64,000 nt of DNA from Acidobacteriaceae bacterium (GCA_028283625.1 JAPWKG010000024.1:153770-217769); one strand, 5' to 3'; numbered from the stretch's first letter, positions 33,339 to 43,373 are shown. Translations and numbers: made by a program. Notes: generated from the letters alone by a model not told the origin.

Positions 33339-36300
33339 TTGCAGGGGTGCTTTTACACTGGTGGCAGGAGCTCCCCGAACTTTTTGTATGCCAAGGCCAG
33401 TGTCGCGCTGTTTGTCTGCCTTTTGGGTGGACAGAACGTTGCGTGTGCCCAAGCCGCCAATCCATTAGCGGAGCTAACGCTTTCAACCTGGACGACACAG
33501 CAAGGGTTGCCGCAGAACTTTATAACTGCCCTTGATCAGACCAACGATGGTTTTCTCTGGGTCGGTACGATGGGCGGCCTGGCTCGCTTCGATGGCCTGA
33601 GCTTTCGTACCAGTTTTGCCGGGGACGCCGGCATCCATGCAAACATCAGCTCTCTGGCGCATGATCGCAACGGAGATCTCTGGGTAGGAACCGCTTCCGG
33701 CCTGTATGTGGAGCACCGTGGCGTCTTTCACAGCGTCGCTCTTCCGGAGCCGGCGCCGATGAGAATTGAAAAGCTACTTGAGGATGCTGAGGGCAATGTA
33801 TGGCTTCGTACGCGCACGCATCTCTGGCGTGTACGTGCGGGGCAGCGGCGTTTTGATCTGGTTCTGGAGCATGCGGAGAGTGTTCATAGCTTTGCGCTCG
33901 ATCAAGCCGGAAATCTTTGGTGTGCCACCGGCAATGAGCTGGAACGTCGTGGCCAGCAAGGGCGCGGCCCGGTAGAGAGGGTTGCGCTTCCAGGAGCGAA
34001 GTATGTTTTAAGCGCTTCCGATGGAAGGCTCTACGCAGGGGACAACCATAAGCTCTATCGCTACAACGACCATAAGTTTGTGCAGGTTCCCCGTGCCGGT
34101 GCTGAAGAGTTTGTCAGCGTTGCCACAACGCGGGATGGCGCGATTTGGATGGCAAGCGGCGGGCTGGAGGGCGTCTCCCGCAGAGCGAAGGATGGGACGC
34201 TCGCCATGCTTTCGGCGCACGACGGTTTAGCCGCCAACGACGCGCGCGTGCTTTATGAGGGGCGCGATGGTGCGATGTGGATCGGCACGATCTCCGGGCT
34301 GCAGCGCCTGCGTCGTATGGCGTTTACGTCATTCCGCCCGCGTCCGCTGGCCGATGCCACTACGCAGTTCGACTCCATTTTTCAAGCGCGGGATGGCGCG
34401 ATCTGGACGGGAACGCTCGAAGAAGGCATCGCTCGGTTCGCGCACGGCAACTGGACGTGGTTTGGCAAGCAGCAGGGTGTACGGGCAGGGCAGCTGCGCG
34501 GATTTGCAGAGGGCGATACGGAAAAGCCGGTCGTTGCCGTCTCTGATTACGGTCTCTTTCGCTGGGAGCGAGGACGTTATCGCAAAGTGCCGAACGTGCC
34601 TGAAGGTTATGTGACCTCTCCACTGCGAACACACGATGGATCGTTGTGGGTTTCCGTTCTGCGCCAGGGCGTTGTTCGCTTGCAGGGAGCTCGTGCGCAA
34701 AGCTTTGCCGCTACGCAGGGGCTTACGGATCTGAACGTGTGGTGTCTGTTTGAGGATCGCTCCGGAAGGCTTTGGGCAGGAACAGGCAGTGGTGTTTTTC
34801 GCTTTGATGGAACGCGCTGGGAGCAGGTTTTGCCCCAGGTCAAAGGCTCGGTGCTTTCCATCGCGCAACGGGCCGACGGCACGCTTATTTTGGGCCTTGC
34901 CTCCGGGATGATGCTCGTCGATGGTCAGAAAATATGGCGTTTTACGCGTTCCCAGGGTCTTCCTGCCGATACTGTTTTGCGTGTAGTGGAAGACCGGTTG
35001 CATGCGCTATGGATTGTGACCAGCGCCGGGTTGTGCCGCTTTACGGCGGAGCAGATTCAGTCTCTGCAGCAGGATCGGGGGGCGAGCGTAAACGCAGCGC
35101 GTTATACCGAGGCCGATGGTTTACCGAGTCGCGATCTTTTGCCGCTAAGCCAGGCCAATGGCTTGCTGGCAAGTGACGGCCGCGTGTGGTTTGCGACCGA
35201 GCGGGGGCCAGCAGCAGGTAGTTTTCGCAAAGAGCCTGCTCCTGTTGCCGTGGCCGATGATGTTGCGGTCGATGGTGTGCTTCAGGGCAGAGAAGCCATC
35301 ACGATTGCGCCCGGGCGTCATCGGTTGACCTTCACATTCACGGCGCCGGAGTTTATTGCGGCCGAGCAGCTCCGTTTCCGCTATCGCCTTGAGGGTTGGG
35401 ATACCGCCTGGATTGACGCAGGTATGCTGCGTGAGGCCTCTTACGCGGGGCTTCCGCCGGGCCGTTATCGCTTTCTGGTGCAGGCCATCGGCCGCGGCGA
35501 TGTGGCTGGTCCTGTGAGTCCTTCGCTTCCGGTCGAGCTTCGTCCGTTTTTCTGGCAGACACGATGGTTTGTTTTGCTGGTGCTCTTATTTGGAGTCGCG
35601 CTTGCCGTAGAGCTGACACGCCGCTGGACGATGTTGCGTGCGCGCGGGCAGGCGCGCAAGTTTGAAGAACGTGCCACCGAGAGAGAACGCATCGCTTACC
35701 AGATTCACGATACGGTGATTCAGGATCTGATCGGTGCAACGTTGCATCTTGAGATTGCTGAAATGGAGCTTGCCTCCGGAGAAGTCGATCCTCATCAGCC
35801 TTTGGAGGGCTTGGCCGCGCGGTTGCGCGAGACAATCGCACGCAGTCGCAGCATGGTTGCCAATCTGCATTCAACGGCCCTGCCGGAGTACGGTCTGGTG
35901 GATGTATTGCGTTTGGCGGAAGCAGAGTTTCGTCTTTTCGCCGAACCGGAGTTTCGCCTGGAGTGCAGTGGAGAGCCGCGTGAGCTGGAGCCGTTGCTTC
36001 GCGAAGATGTTTATCGCATCTGCCGCGAAGCGATAGCGAACGCATTTCGTCACGCACAGGCCAGGCATCTGGAGGTGCTGGTGTACTTCGGACAGGACTC
36101 TCTGGAGATTACGATCGCCGACGATGGCGTCGGTATGGAGTCGAGCGTTGCAGAGCGTGGTCGCAGCGGGCACTTCGGTCTGCCCTCCATGCGCGCGCGT
36201 GCGGAAAGAATCGGCGCCAGGATGACGATGGTCACAGGAACGAATCAGGGAACGCGCGTTCATCTGCTCCTTCGCTCTTCGTGGTGGCGTAGAGTGCGGC

Positions 36301-36377
36301 AGGCATTTCAGGGTAAGCTGCAATCGATACGTCGTGTACGGTCGGCGTCGATCCCCGTTGAGAAAGAGATTCCGTGA
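33339..36377 (+). CDS. Second periplasmic beta-propeller (Reg_prop/Y_Y_Y) histidine kinase
   Basis: It has the same architecture as the kinase at 838-3807: a signal peptide (ends VACAQA), about 14 propeller blades (LWVGTMGGL, MWIGTISGL, LWAGTGSGV and others), a Y_Y_Y domain at about residues 650-730 (FRYRLEGWDTAWIDAG ... LPPGRYRFLVQA), one TM, a HisKA_3 box (YQIHDTVIQDL, His790) and a HATPase domain (AIANAFRHAQ, ADDGVGM, GHFGLPSMRAR). The start is uncertain: TTG 33339 lies six bases after the GGDEF-EAL stop, while TTG 33384 would give a neater signal peptide; neither has a good SD. The stop overlaps the start of its regulator. The ligand is unknown; the downstream sedolisin is a candidate target of the pathway. 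Confidence 0.92.
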   Translation: MQGCFYTGGRSSPNFLYAKASVALFVCLLGGQNVACAQAANPLAELTLSTWTTQQGLPQNFITALDQTNDGFLWVGTMGGLARFDGLSFRTSFAGDAGIHANISSLAHDRNGDLWVGTASGLYVEHRGVFHSVALPEPAPMRIEKLLEDAEGNVWLRTRTHLWRVRAGQRRFDLVLEHAESVHSFALDQAGNLWCATGNELERRGQQGRGPVERVALPGAKYVLSASDGRLYAGDNHKLYRYNDHKFVQVPRAGAEEFVSVATTRDGAIWMASGGLEGVSRRAKDGTLAMLSAHDGLAANDARVLYEGRDGAMWIGTISGLQRLRRMAFTSFRPRPLADATTQFDSIFQARDGAIWTGTLEEGIARFAHGNWTWFGKQQGVRAGQLRGFAEGDTEKPVVAVSDYGLFRWERGRYRKVPNVPEGYVTSPLRTHDGSLWVSVLRQGVVRLQGARAQSFAATQGLTDLNVWCLFEDRSGRLWAGTGSGVFRFDGTRWEQVLPQVKGSVLSIAQRADGTLILGLASGMMLVDGQKIWRFTRSQGLPADTVLRVVEDRLHALWIVTSAGLCRFTAEQIQSLQQDRGASVNAARYTEADGLPSRDLLPLSQANGLLASDGRVWFATERGPAAGSFRKEPAPVAVADDVAVDGVLQGREAITIAPGRHRLTFTFTAPEFIAAEQLRFRYRLEGWDTAWIDAGMLREASYAGLPPGRYRFLVQAIGRGDVAGPVSPSLPVELRPFFWQTRWFVLLVLLFGVALAVELTRRWTMLRARGQARKFEERATERERIAYQIHDTVIQDLIGATLHLEIAEMELASGEVDPHQPLEGLAARLRETIARSRSMVANLHSTALPEYGLVDVLRLAEAEFRLFAEPEFRLECSGEPRELEPLLREDVYRICREAIANAFRHAQARHLEVLVYFGQDSLEITIADDGVGMESSVAERGRSGHFGLPSMRARAERIGARMTMVTGTNQGTRVHLLLRSSWWRRVRQAFQGKLQSIRRVRSASIPVEKEIP

Positions 36378-37006
36378 CCAAAGCAGTAGAAGCTGAACTG
36401 AGCGTGCTCATTGTGGACGATCATCCGATGGTGCGTGAAGGTTTGGCAGGCATCCTCAAGCGTTCCGGCATCACGGTTGCAGGCCTCGGAGCAACAGCGC
36501 AACAGGCCGTAGATCTCTTCCGCGCGAAGCGTCCGGACGTGGTGTTGATGGACCTCCGTTTGCCGGATGGCAGCGGGGTGGAGGCGCTGCGTATGATCCG
36601 CGCCATTGACCCGCAGGCGCGCGTCGTCATGCTGACCAGTTCGCAGGCAGATGCAGCGATTTACAGCGCTATGAGCAGCGGTGCCAGCGGTTATTTGCTG
36701 AAGGGCATCGACGGCGCAACGCTCGTGCAGCAGATCCGCCATGTTGTCGAAGGTGGTCGTGCGATGGCTCCGGAAGCGGTCGAAAAACTCACCGGGTATC
36801 TGAGCGAACGTAAGCTCAGTGAGCGGGAGCTGGAAGTGCTCCGACTGGTTGCGCAAGGCAATAGCAACAAGGAGATCGCCAAGCGTCTCTTTGTCACCGA
36901 AGATGCGATCAAACTGCACGTTCGGAACACGATGACCAAGCTCCATGCTTCGGATAGAACGCAGGCTGTGGTGATCGCCTTGCAGCGTGGTTTGCTGGAC
37001 CTCTAG
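36374..37006 (+). CDS. NarL/LuxR-type response regulator paired with the second propeller kinase
   Basis: A 210-residue regulator with a receiver domain (VLIVDDHPMV, phospho-acceptor Asp60 in VLMDLRLPDGSG, GYLLKGI) and a LuxR helix-turn-helix (LSERELEVLRLVAQGNSNKE ... TEDAIKLHV). It starts with GTG at 36374, overlapping the kinase stop (GTGA), so the two are coupled and cognate. Its closest relative in the window is the regulator at 3804-4442. The pair was probably duplicated as a kinase-regulator unit. Confidence 0.92.
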   Translation: MTKAVEAELSVLIVDDHPMVREGLAGILKRSGITVAGLGATAQQAVDLFRAKRPDVVLMDLRLPDGSGVEALRMIRAIDPQARVVMLTSSQADAAIYSAMSSGASGYLLKGIDGATLVQQIRHVVEGGRAMAPEAVEKLTGYLSERKLSERELEVLRLVAQGNSNKEIAKRLFVTEDAIKLHVRNTMTKLHASDRTQAVVIALQRGLLDL

Positions 37007-37294
37007 CGCCGCTAGAAAAGCTCCGGAACAGAGTTCTCGAAGGCATCAACAGCTGAAAAATATCGAGAGGAATCGCCGGAGTACCTACCGAAAAGAGTAG
37101 GTGTATTTCTATCCCTTTCGGAACTATCTTTCAGTGGCTTGAATTTCCTAATCTCATCGTAACGTTTCTTTCCCTATAGCCGGGCGTGTAGGCGCATGTT
37201 TGCGTCTGTGCTGCTGGCACCGTGGCATGGCCTGGCCATGCTCTCGGAACTCTTCTGTATTGCGCTTGCTTGTATTGCTCTTCGGAGGTTGTCC

Positions 37295-40200
37295 ATGCTC
37301 TCGCTTCAGTGCTTAGCGTCTGTTCGCAAAGCCGTCGTTGCCGCGTTGTGCGCTGCCGTGCCGTTTACGGCGGTAGCGCAACGAAAGGCCGCGATTACCA
37401 CTGCCATCAATGTGCAGGATCGCGTCTCGCTGGCGCACACCGTGCCCAGTAACATTGCATCGGCGCAGGATCTCGGCCGTGTCTCTTCCAATCAGCCCAT
37501 GCAGAGCATGATGCTGTTGTTGGGACCCACCGATGATCAGCGCAAGCAGCTGGAAAGCTTTCTAGCTGCCGCTCAGAACCCCTCATCGTCGCAGTATCAC
37601 AAGTGGCTGACGCCTGCGCAGTTCGGCGCAACGTACGGACCCTCGCAGCAGGACATTGCCACCCTTACCGCATGGCTCGGTGGTCAGGGCTTCAAGGTGG
37701 AAGCGGTTGCAAACGGCCACAACTGGATCCGTTTCTCAGGTACTGCTGCCCAGGCCGAGTCGGCCTTCGGAACCGAGATCCACAGCTACATGGCCGATGG
37801 CGTCAAGCACATCTCCAACTCGAAGGAAGTCTCCATTCCGCGCGCGTTTTCGTCGGTTGTAAGCGGCGTGCTGAGCTTGAACAACTTTGAGAAGCATCCG
37901 CTGCATACGCTGCGCAGCACGGTGCAGCGTAACTCGGACGGCCATATGGTCCGTGTCGCGCAGAGTTCCACCACAGGGACAACGAGCACCGCCAGCACAA
38001 GCACTTCGTACGGCGCGATCACTCCGCAGTTCACCTCGCAGGGCGATACCGTTGAGACGCTGCTTTCCCCCGGCGACTTCGCCAAGATCTACGACACGTC
38101 TTCGCTGGTCAGCGCAGGCAACGACGGTACCGGCGTCAATATTGCCATCGTCGGCCGTTCCGATATTTCTCTCTCGGACATCGAAGCTTTCCGAACGATC
38201 TTCAAGCTTCCGTTCAACGACCCAAAGATCATTTACGCCACGACCGACCCCGGCGTCATCTCCGGAGACGACGAAGAAGCGATCCTCGACACGGAGTGGT
38301 CTGGCGCGGTTGCCCCCAAGGCCACCATCGACTATGTCGTCGGTGCCAGCACCGCGTCCACGGACGGCGTCGACGTTGCCGCGTCCTACATCGTCGACAA
38401 CGCCCTGGCGCCGATCATGAGCCTTTCGTTTGGTCTCTGCGAGCAGGCGACGACGACGACGGAAGTTAACTTCTACAACGACCTCTGGCAGCAGGCCTCC
38501 GCGCAGGGTATGTCGGTGCTGGTCTCTACCGGCGATGCGGGTGCAAGCGCCTGCGTGACGCCGAGTGAGTACATCGCTTCGGGCTACGGCCTCGGGGTCA
38601 ACTCGTTGGCCTCCACCCCGTATGACACCGCTGTCGGTGGCACCGAGTTCAACGATGTAACGTACAGCCAGTACTGGAACGACTCTGTTGCCAGCGACTT
38701 CTCCTCGGCAAAGGGATACATCCCTGAAATGGCCTGGAACGAGAGCTGCAATCCGAACGTCGCTCCCAGCCTGATCAACTGCTACTACACCACCAATGGC
38801 AACACATACGCGGGCGGCGGCGGTGCTTCGAGCTGCTCGGTCCACGGCGATACGGCAAACCTGATTACCGGTCTGTACACCTGCACCTCTGGTTATCCCA
38901 AGCCGAGCTGGCAGTCGGGAACCGGCGTGCCGAACGATAGCGCACGCGACCTTCCAGACGTTTCGCTCGCTGCAGCCGGCAGCCATGACGGCTACATCAT
39001 CTGCTATGACGGTTCCTGCCAGTGGACGACGAACTCGGATGGTTCCGTCACGCTGGAAGATGCCAGCGTCATCGGTGGTACCTCTGCAGCCAGTCCTTCG
39101 TTTGCAGGCATTCTTGCTCTGGTTGAGCAGAAGGCCGGCACCTTCCAGGGCCTGGTCAATCCAAAGCTTTACGGCCTTGCCTCACAGGAGACCGGTTCCT
39201 GCGACTCGTCCACAATGACGGACCCGACGCAGACGACCTCCTGCATCTTCCACGACGTTACGGCAGGTTCGAACTCGCTTACCTGCTCCGGCTCCGCAGT
39301 GGGTTGCACGCAGACCATCACGGGCAGCGCCTACAAGCAGCTCTCTGGCTGGAGCGCGACTCCTGGCTTTGATCTTGCAACCGGTATCGGTACGCCGGAT
39401 GCGGCAAACCTTGTCAGTGCATGGGCCAAGCTCACCCAGATCGGTACGACGACCAGCCTCACGGTTTCCTCTACCAGCTTTGTTCACGGCACTGCGGTGA
39501 ACGTGGCTGTCGCAACCACGGCTGCATCCGGCACTGGAACGCCCAGCGGTTCGATTGATCTGAATGCGCAAGGGACGACCTCGGTTCCGGGGCCGGTTCT
39601 CGCTGTTGATTTGACCAACGGTGCATACAACGCGTCTCTCGGCTCGCTGCCGGGTGGTTCTTATGCGCTTACCGCGCAGTATGGCGGCGATGCGACCTAC
39701 AGCGGCAGCAGCAGCACGCCGGTCAACCTCACTGTCACCCCTGAACCTAGCGTTATGACCGCGGTCACGGAGGCTCCCAGCAAGTTTTATATTCTGGGCC
39801 GCCGTCCGATCGTGCAGGCAACGAGTGCCGGCTTGAATGGCACCTGGTACATCGTGGCGAGCGTGGCTGGAAACTCCGGCCAGGGCATCCCGACCGGAAG
39901 CATCACCATCAGCGAAGGCAGCACGGTTCTTGCAGTGGTGCCGCTGGACAAGACCGGTGCAATCGACCAGGTCTGCGGTCCGAGCACAGCCTGTGATCTG
40001 ACCATCGGCCTACACACGCTGACGATCAGCTACTCGGGCGACAGCAGCTTCCAGCCCTCGTCCACCACTCTTCCCTTCACCATCACCAAGGGCACGGCTT
40101 ACTGGTCGGTAGGGGTTGATCGTCAGACCGTTACGACGAACTCCCTGATCAACGCGACCGTTTACTTCAACTACGACCCCAACACGCTTCCCACCGGCAC

Positions 40201-41767
40201 GGTTACGCTTACGCGTGCTGATACCGGCGCACTTCTCGGCACCGGCTCCATCGGCTCCGACGGAGAAGCGCATATCGCCTTCAATGCTCCTGTTGGAGAT
40301 TACGGTGCAACCGCTTCCTGGGCTGGCGACAGCAACTATACCGCCGGATATGAAACGGAATATCCGGAGATGGTCGTAACCAACGCAGGTGGAAACGCGA
40401 CGGTGACCGCTATGAGCGTGAACGCTACCAGCAGCTCAGTCGGCGCACGTACTCAGTTCAGCTTCTCAGTGACCCCTACCGGCAGCTCTACTTCCGTGCC
40501 CACCGGCACCATAACGATTTACTCGCAGTACGGCCAGGTGACCAGTGCTCTTACGCTGGTTGGCGGCAAGGTTGCTGGCAATGTCGTGTGGCCGTTTGCA
40601 GGCTCGGAGAATCTTTACGCGGCTTACTCCGGCGATACCAACTTCGCCAGCAGCAACAGCGCAACGACAACGGTCAACGTAACCAAGGCCTCGCTGAACG
40701 TTTCGCTTAGTTCGCGTGCAGCCTATGTAGGGGTGGATGGACAGGCCAGTGTTTCGGCCACACTGGTCACCCCGCTGGCATCGGAGAACATCTACGCGCC
40801 GTCTGGCACCGTACAGTTCTACGACTCCGTTGGCGGTGCCACCGCTACCTTGCTGGGAACGGCACAGCCGATCAACACGGGCAACGGCAGCACGTTGATC
40901 TCCACGCTGGCTCCGGTTCTGAGCGCGGGTACGCACACCATCACGGCGGTGTACTCGGGGGATAGCAACTGGAACTCCGCAACCTCTACCTCGTCTGTCA
41001 CGATCGTGGCGACCAACCCGGACTTCAGCCTGACGGGCCCCACCGCTCTTAGCCTGACGGCTGGCGGCAGCGGCAACGTGGCTCTTACGACCAGCAGTGT
41101 TCTCGGCTTCAACACACCGCTCGCGGTGGCTTGCTCCGGAACTCTGCCGGAAGGCATCAGCTGCACTTCAGCAACGATCACTCCCGGAGCAACGGGTTCG
41201 ATTACGCTGACCTCGGTGGCTCCTGGAACGCTGCTTTCGGCGGGTAACCACCAGAACAGCAACTTGCCGTGGGAAGCTCCGACGGCTATCACGCTGGCCG
41301 GTCTGGTGCTGCTGATCGCACCGCGCCGCCGCCGTATGGCTCCGCTGGCGATCCTGCTGCTCTCAGTCGGTGCCGGCTTCGGTCTTACCGGTTGCGGCTC
41401 CAATCACGTGGACACCACGGTGCTCACGCTGAGCTCGGCCAATACGAAGATCGCCTCTGGCGGAACAGTGTCGTTGATCGCTACGGTCTCCGGCACCGAT
41501 CGTCCGAACGGAACGGTGACCTTCTACGACGCAGGCAAGAGTATCGGCACGGCGAATCTGTCGGGCGACTCGGCCCTGTTCACCACCACCACGCTCGCGG
41601 TCGGCACGCATGCCATTACGGCTGCGTTCTCCGGCGACGAGCACTCCACCTCCAGTGCCAGCTCCAATACTGTGGAGCAAACCGTGACTGGCACCTTCAA
41701 CCTGACCGTTGCGGCTACGGCCGGAACGGCAACACACAGCATCACGGTTCCGGTAACCCTGCAGTAA
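37295..41767 (+). CDS. Secreted sedolisin (S53) protease with Ig-like repeats and internal hydrophobic segments
   Basis: The 1490-residue protein starts at ATG 37295 behind GGAGG. It has a signal peptide (ends TAVAQ), an activation pro-domain (~residues 20-210; MMLLLGPTDDQRKQLESFL, SSQYHKWLTPAQFG) and a sedolisin catalytic domain. Catalytic residues are Glu328 and Asp332 (EEAILDTEW), Asp in STGDAGAS and Ser597 in GGTSAASP. Five Ig-like repeats follow (~710-1240), each ending with a Y-[SG]-G-D-[ST]-x pattern. Near residues 1329-1367 sit two hydrophobic segments around APRRRRMAP, the second ending in a lipobox-like GLTGCGS, then one more Ig repeat. S53 proteases are active at acid pH, which fits acidic-soil Acidobacteria. 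The internal hydrophobic pair looks like a fused C-terminal sorting signal plus another secreted domain. Confidence 0.92.
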   Translation: MLSLQCLASVRKAVVAALCAAVPFTAVAQRKAAITTAINVQDRVSLAHTVPSNIASAQDLGRVSSNQPMQSMMLLLGPTDDQRKQLESFLAAAQNPSSSQYHKWLTPAQFGATYGPSQQDIATLTAWLGGQGFKVEAVANGHNWIRFSGTAAQAESAFGTEIHSYMADGVKHISNSKEVSIPRAFSSVVSGVLSLNNFEKHPLHTLRSTVQRNSDGHMVRVAQSSTTGTTSTASTSTSYGAITPQFTSQGDTVETLLSPGDFAKIYDTSSLVSAGNDGTGVNIAIVGRSDISLSDIEAFRTIFKLPFNDPKIIYATTDPGVISGDDEEAILDTEWSGAVAPKATIDYVVGASTASTDGVDVAASYIVDNALAPIMSLSFGLCEQATTTTEVNFYNDLWQQASAQGMSVLVSTGDAGASACVTPSEYIASGYGLGVNSLASTPYDTAVGGTEFNDVTYSQYWNDSVASDFSSAKGYIPEMAWNESCNPNVAPSLINCYYTTNGNTYAGGGGASSCSVHGDTANLITGLYTCTSGYPKPSWQSGTGVPNDSARDLPDVSLAAAGSHDGYIICYDGSCQWTTNSDGSVTLEDASVIGGTSAASPSFAGILALVEQKAGTFQGLVNPKLYGLASQETGSCDSSTMTDPTQTTSCIFHDVTAGSNSLTCSGSAVGCTQTITGSAYKQLSGWSATPGFDLATGIGTPDAANLVSAWAKLTQIGTTTSLTVSSTSFVHGTAVNVAVATTAASGTGTPSGSIDLNAQGTTSVPGPVLAVDLTNGAYNASLGSLPGGSYALTAQYGGDATYSGSSSTPVNLTVTPEPSVMTAVTEAPSKFYILGRRPIVQATSAGLNGTWYIVASVAGNSGQGIPTGSITISEGSTVLAVVPLDKTGAIDQVCGPSTACDLTIGLHTLTISYSGDSSFQPSSTTLPFTITKGTAYWSVGVDRQTVTTNSLINATVYFNYDPNTLPTGTVTLTRADTGALLGTGSIGSDGEAHIAFNAPVGDYGATASWAGDSNYTAGYETEYPEMVVTNAGGNATVTAMSVNATSSSVGARTQFSFSVTPTGSSTSVPTGTITIYSQYGQVTSALTLVGGKVAGNVVWPFAGSENLYAAYSGDTNFASSNSATTTVNVTKASLNVSLSSRAAYVGVDGQASVSATLVTPLASENIYAPSGTVQFYDSVGGATATLLGTAQPINTGNGSTLISTLAPVLSAGTHTITAVYSGDSNWNSATSTSSVTIVATNPDFSLTGPTALSLTAGGSGNVALTTSSVLGFNTPLAVACSGTLPEGISCTSATITPGATGSITLTSVAPGTLLSAGNHQNSNLPWEAPTAITLAGLVLLIAPRRRRMAPLAILLLSVGAGFGLTGCGSNHVDTTVLTLSSANTKIASGGTVSLIATVSGTDRPNGTVTFYDAGKSIGTANLSGDSALFTTTTLAVGTHAITAAFSGDEHSTSSASSNTVEQTVTGTFNLTVAATAGTATHSITVPVTLQ

Positions 41768-41798
41768 ACCGGACCGCAAAAGAATGCTGGACTCCAGA

Positions 41799-41827
41799 GA
41801 GCCACCCTTCGGGGTGGCTCTTTTTTC
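41799..41827 (+). terminator. Rho-independent terminator after sedolisin gene
   Basis: A 9-bp stem (41799-41807 with 41812-41820) closed by a TTCG tetraloop, followed by seven T. Confidence 0.92.
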
Positions 41828-41841
41828 TTCGAGATCGCCTC

Positions 41842-41870
41842 CGCACTTTTCTGTGGGAAAGTGCTATACT
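41842..41870 (+). promoter_or_regulatory. Likely rpmB promoter with extended -10
   Basis: TGCTATACT at 41862-41870 is an extended -10 (TGn-TATACT). No good -35 is visible at the expected distance, in line with an extended -10 promoter. A GCACTTT/AAAGTGC inverted repeat overlaps the upstream part. A long leader (~140 bases) separates it from rpmB. Confidence 0.45.
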
Positions 41871-42017
41871 AAGGACTCGACCGGTCAGCGGCCGTAGGCC
41901 CATACGCCCAAGCGTGCCCTCCGCTCCCTTCGCCCCAGTGAATGTCGTCAGATTACAGGCGGAACATCCAGGGAGACTTGCGGTCTAAAATTTAGGAAGT
42001 TTTGGAAGGAAGTCATC

Positions 42018-42206
42018 ATGGCACAGGTTTGTGAGCTTTGCGGCAAGGGCCCGCAGTTTGGTAACAACATTTCCCACGCGCACAACGTCACCCGTCGCCG
42101 CTGGAACCCGAATCTTCAGACGGTGAAGGCGAAGACTGAGGGCGGCTCTAAGCGCGTCAAGGTCTGCACCTCCTGCATCAAGAGCGGCAAGATCGTTAAG
42201 GGCTAA
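42018..42206 (+). CDS. rpmB: 50S ribosomal protein L28 (zinc-binding form)
   Basis: A 62-residue protein matching bacterial L28 across its length ([37 protein letters not shown]). Two CxxC pairs (CELC and CTSC) mark the zinc-binding C+ form. The start has AAGGAAG upstream. It is monocistronic here, bounded by terminators on both sides; rpmG is not adjacent. Confidence 0.97.
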   Translation: MAQVCELCGKGPQFGNNISHAHNVTRRRWNPNLQTVKAKTEGGSKRVKVCTSCIKSGKIVKG

Positions 42207-42280
42207 GCCCTTACGGCACCAGTCCTTCGTGGCTGGTAGCAGGCTGGAACTTTAGAATCTTTCACGGTCTTGGGACCGGC

Positions 42281-42317
42281 AAGGACGCCTCACGGGCTTA
42301 CTGTGAGGCGTCCTTTT
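42281..42317. terminator. Terminator between rpmB and msrB
   Basis: A 13-bp perfect stem (42281-42293 with 42303-42315) with a 9-base loop, followed by TT and preceded by C/A-rich sequence. It ends rpmB and may also serve the convergent msrB gene. Confidence 0.75.
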
Positions 42318-42347
42318 GCGTCTTAAAACGGTTTCCGATTGCTTGAG

Positions 42348-42791
42348 CTACTTCGCGTCAAAGCCAAGGCTTACCGAGTTGATGCAGTACCGTTGTCCGC
42401 CGTGTTCGCGCGGTCCGTCCGGGAAGACGTGGCCAAGGTGCGATCCGCAGGTGGAGCAGGTTACCTCCACGCGGCGCATACCGTAGCCCAGATCCTCGTG
42501 ATATTGAACGGCGTTTGGCGTAGCGGGCTCCCAGAAGCTGGGCCAACCGCAGCCGGAGTCGAATTTGGCGTCGCTCTTGAAGAGAGGAGCGTTACAGGCG
42601 CCACAGTGGTAGAGCCCGTCCTCGTGGTTATCGTAGAACGCCCCGGTAAAGGCGCGTTCGGTGCCTTTTTCCCGCAGCACATGGTATTGCTCCGGTGATA
42701 GCTGAGCGCGCCACTCGGCCTCGCTTTTCACCACGCGTTCTGCTGGCTTGGCGGCGGCGCTTTCAGAACCGTTGTTTGGCTGTGTGGACAT
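42348..42791 (-). CDS. msrB: Peptide-methionine (R)-S-oxide reductase
   Basis: The 147-residue protein has the full MsrB fold. Zinc ligands are CGAC and CSTC, substrate-site motifs are GCGWPSF and GSHLGHVF, and the catalytic Cys is in RYCINSVSL. It reduces methionine-R-sulfoxide in proteins with thioredoxin. No signal peptide, so it acts in the cytoplasm. ATG 42791 follows GGAGG; the frame is open to 42854. It lies 123 bp downstream of ridA on the same strand. Confidence 0.95.
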   Translation of the reverse strand: MSTQPNNGSESAAAKPAERVVKSEAEWRAQLSPEQYHVLREKGTERAFTGAFYDNHEDGLYHCGACNAPLFKSDAKFDSGCGWPSFWEPATPNAVQYHEDLGYGMRRVEVTCSTCGSHLGHVFPDGPREHGGQRYCINSVSLGFDAK

Positions 42792-42914
42792 AGGGTGATC
42801 CTCCGGGAAGATTGGATGCTCATGCGCGCACGGCGGTGCGCCAGGGCTGTGCAAGGGAAACGGCGGCGAAGCCTGAAGCCTCTGCCGCCGTTCGGAAGAT
42901 GCTGCGGCGCTGCG

Positions 42915-43307
42915 TTAGCCGTCGATCGCGGTGCATTCAATCTCCACCAGCGAGTCCTTGGGCAGGCGGGCCACCTGTACCGTAGAGCGTGCCGGAGGGA
43001 TGGCGCCTTCCGTGGCAAAGGTCTTGGTGTAGACCGCGTTCATGGCCGCGAAGTCATTCATATCCTTGAGGTAAACGGTGCTCTTTACGACGTGCTCCAC
43101 CGAGAGTCCGGCGGCAGCCAGCACGGCCTTCACGTTCAGCAACGCGCGTTCTGTTTGTTCGGTAATACCGCCCGGAACCAATTCGCCGGTCTTCGGGTCA
43201 ATGGGGATCTGCCCGGAAGCGTAAAGGGCGTTGCCAATGCGAATCGCCTGCGAGTAAGGACCGATCGCTGCAGGAGCGTCAGGGGTTGCAATCACTGTCT
43301 TAGCCAT
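42915..43307 (-). CDS. RidA family enamine/imine deaminase
   Basis: A 130-residue protein with RidA landmarks: [20 protein letters not shown], the [11 protein letters not shown] helix, the conserved Arg in [13 protein letters not shown] and the terminal VEIECTAI. RidA proteins hydrolyse reactive enamine/imine intermediates such as 2-aminoacrylate and protect PLP enzymes. It is divergent from the S2P-like gene (66-bp gap) and upstream of msrB; the two may share a transcript. Confidence 0.94.
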   Translation of the reverse strand: MAKTVIATPDAPAAIGPYSQAIRIGNALYASGQIPIDPKTGELVPGGITEQTERALLNVKAVLAAAGLSVEHVVKSTVYLKDMNDFAAMNAVYTKTFATEGAIPPARSTVQVARLPKDSLVEIECTAIDG

Positions 43308-43373
43308 GCGGTCGATTGTCGCAACCGGTGAGGCCGGTCGTCCAGTGCAAGGGGGAAGCGTATCCTAGAGGCG

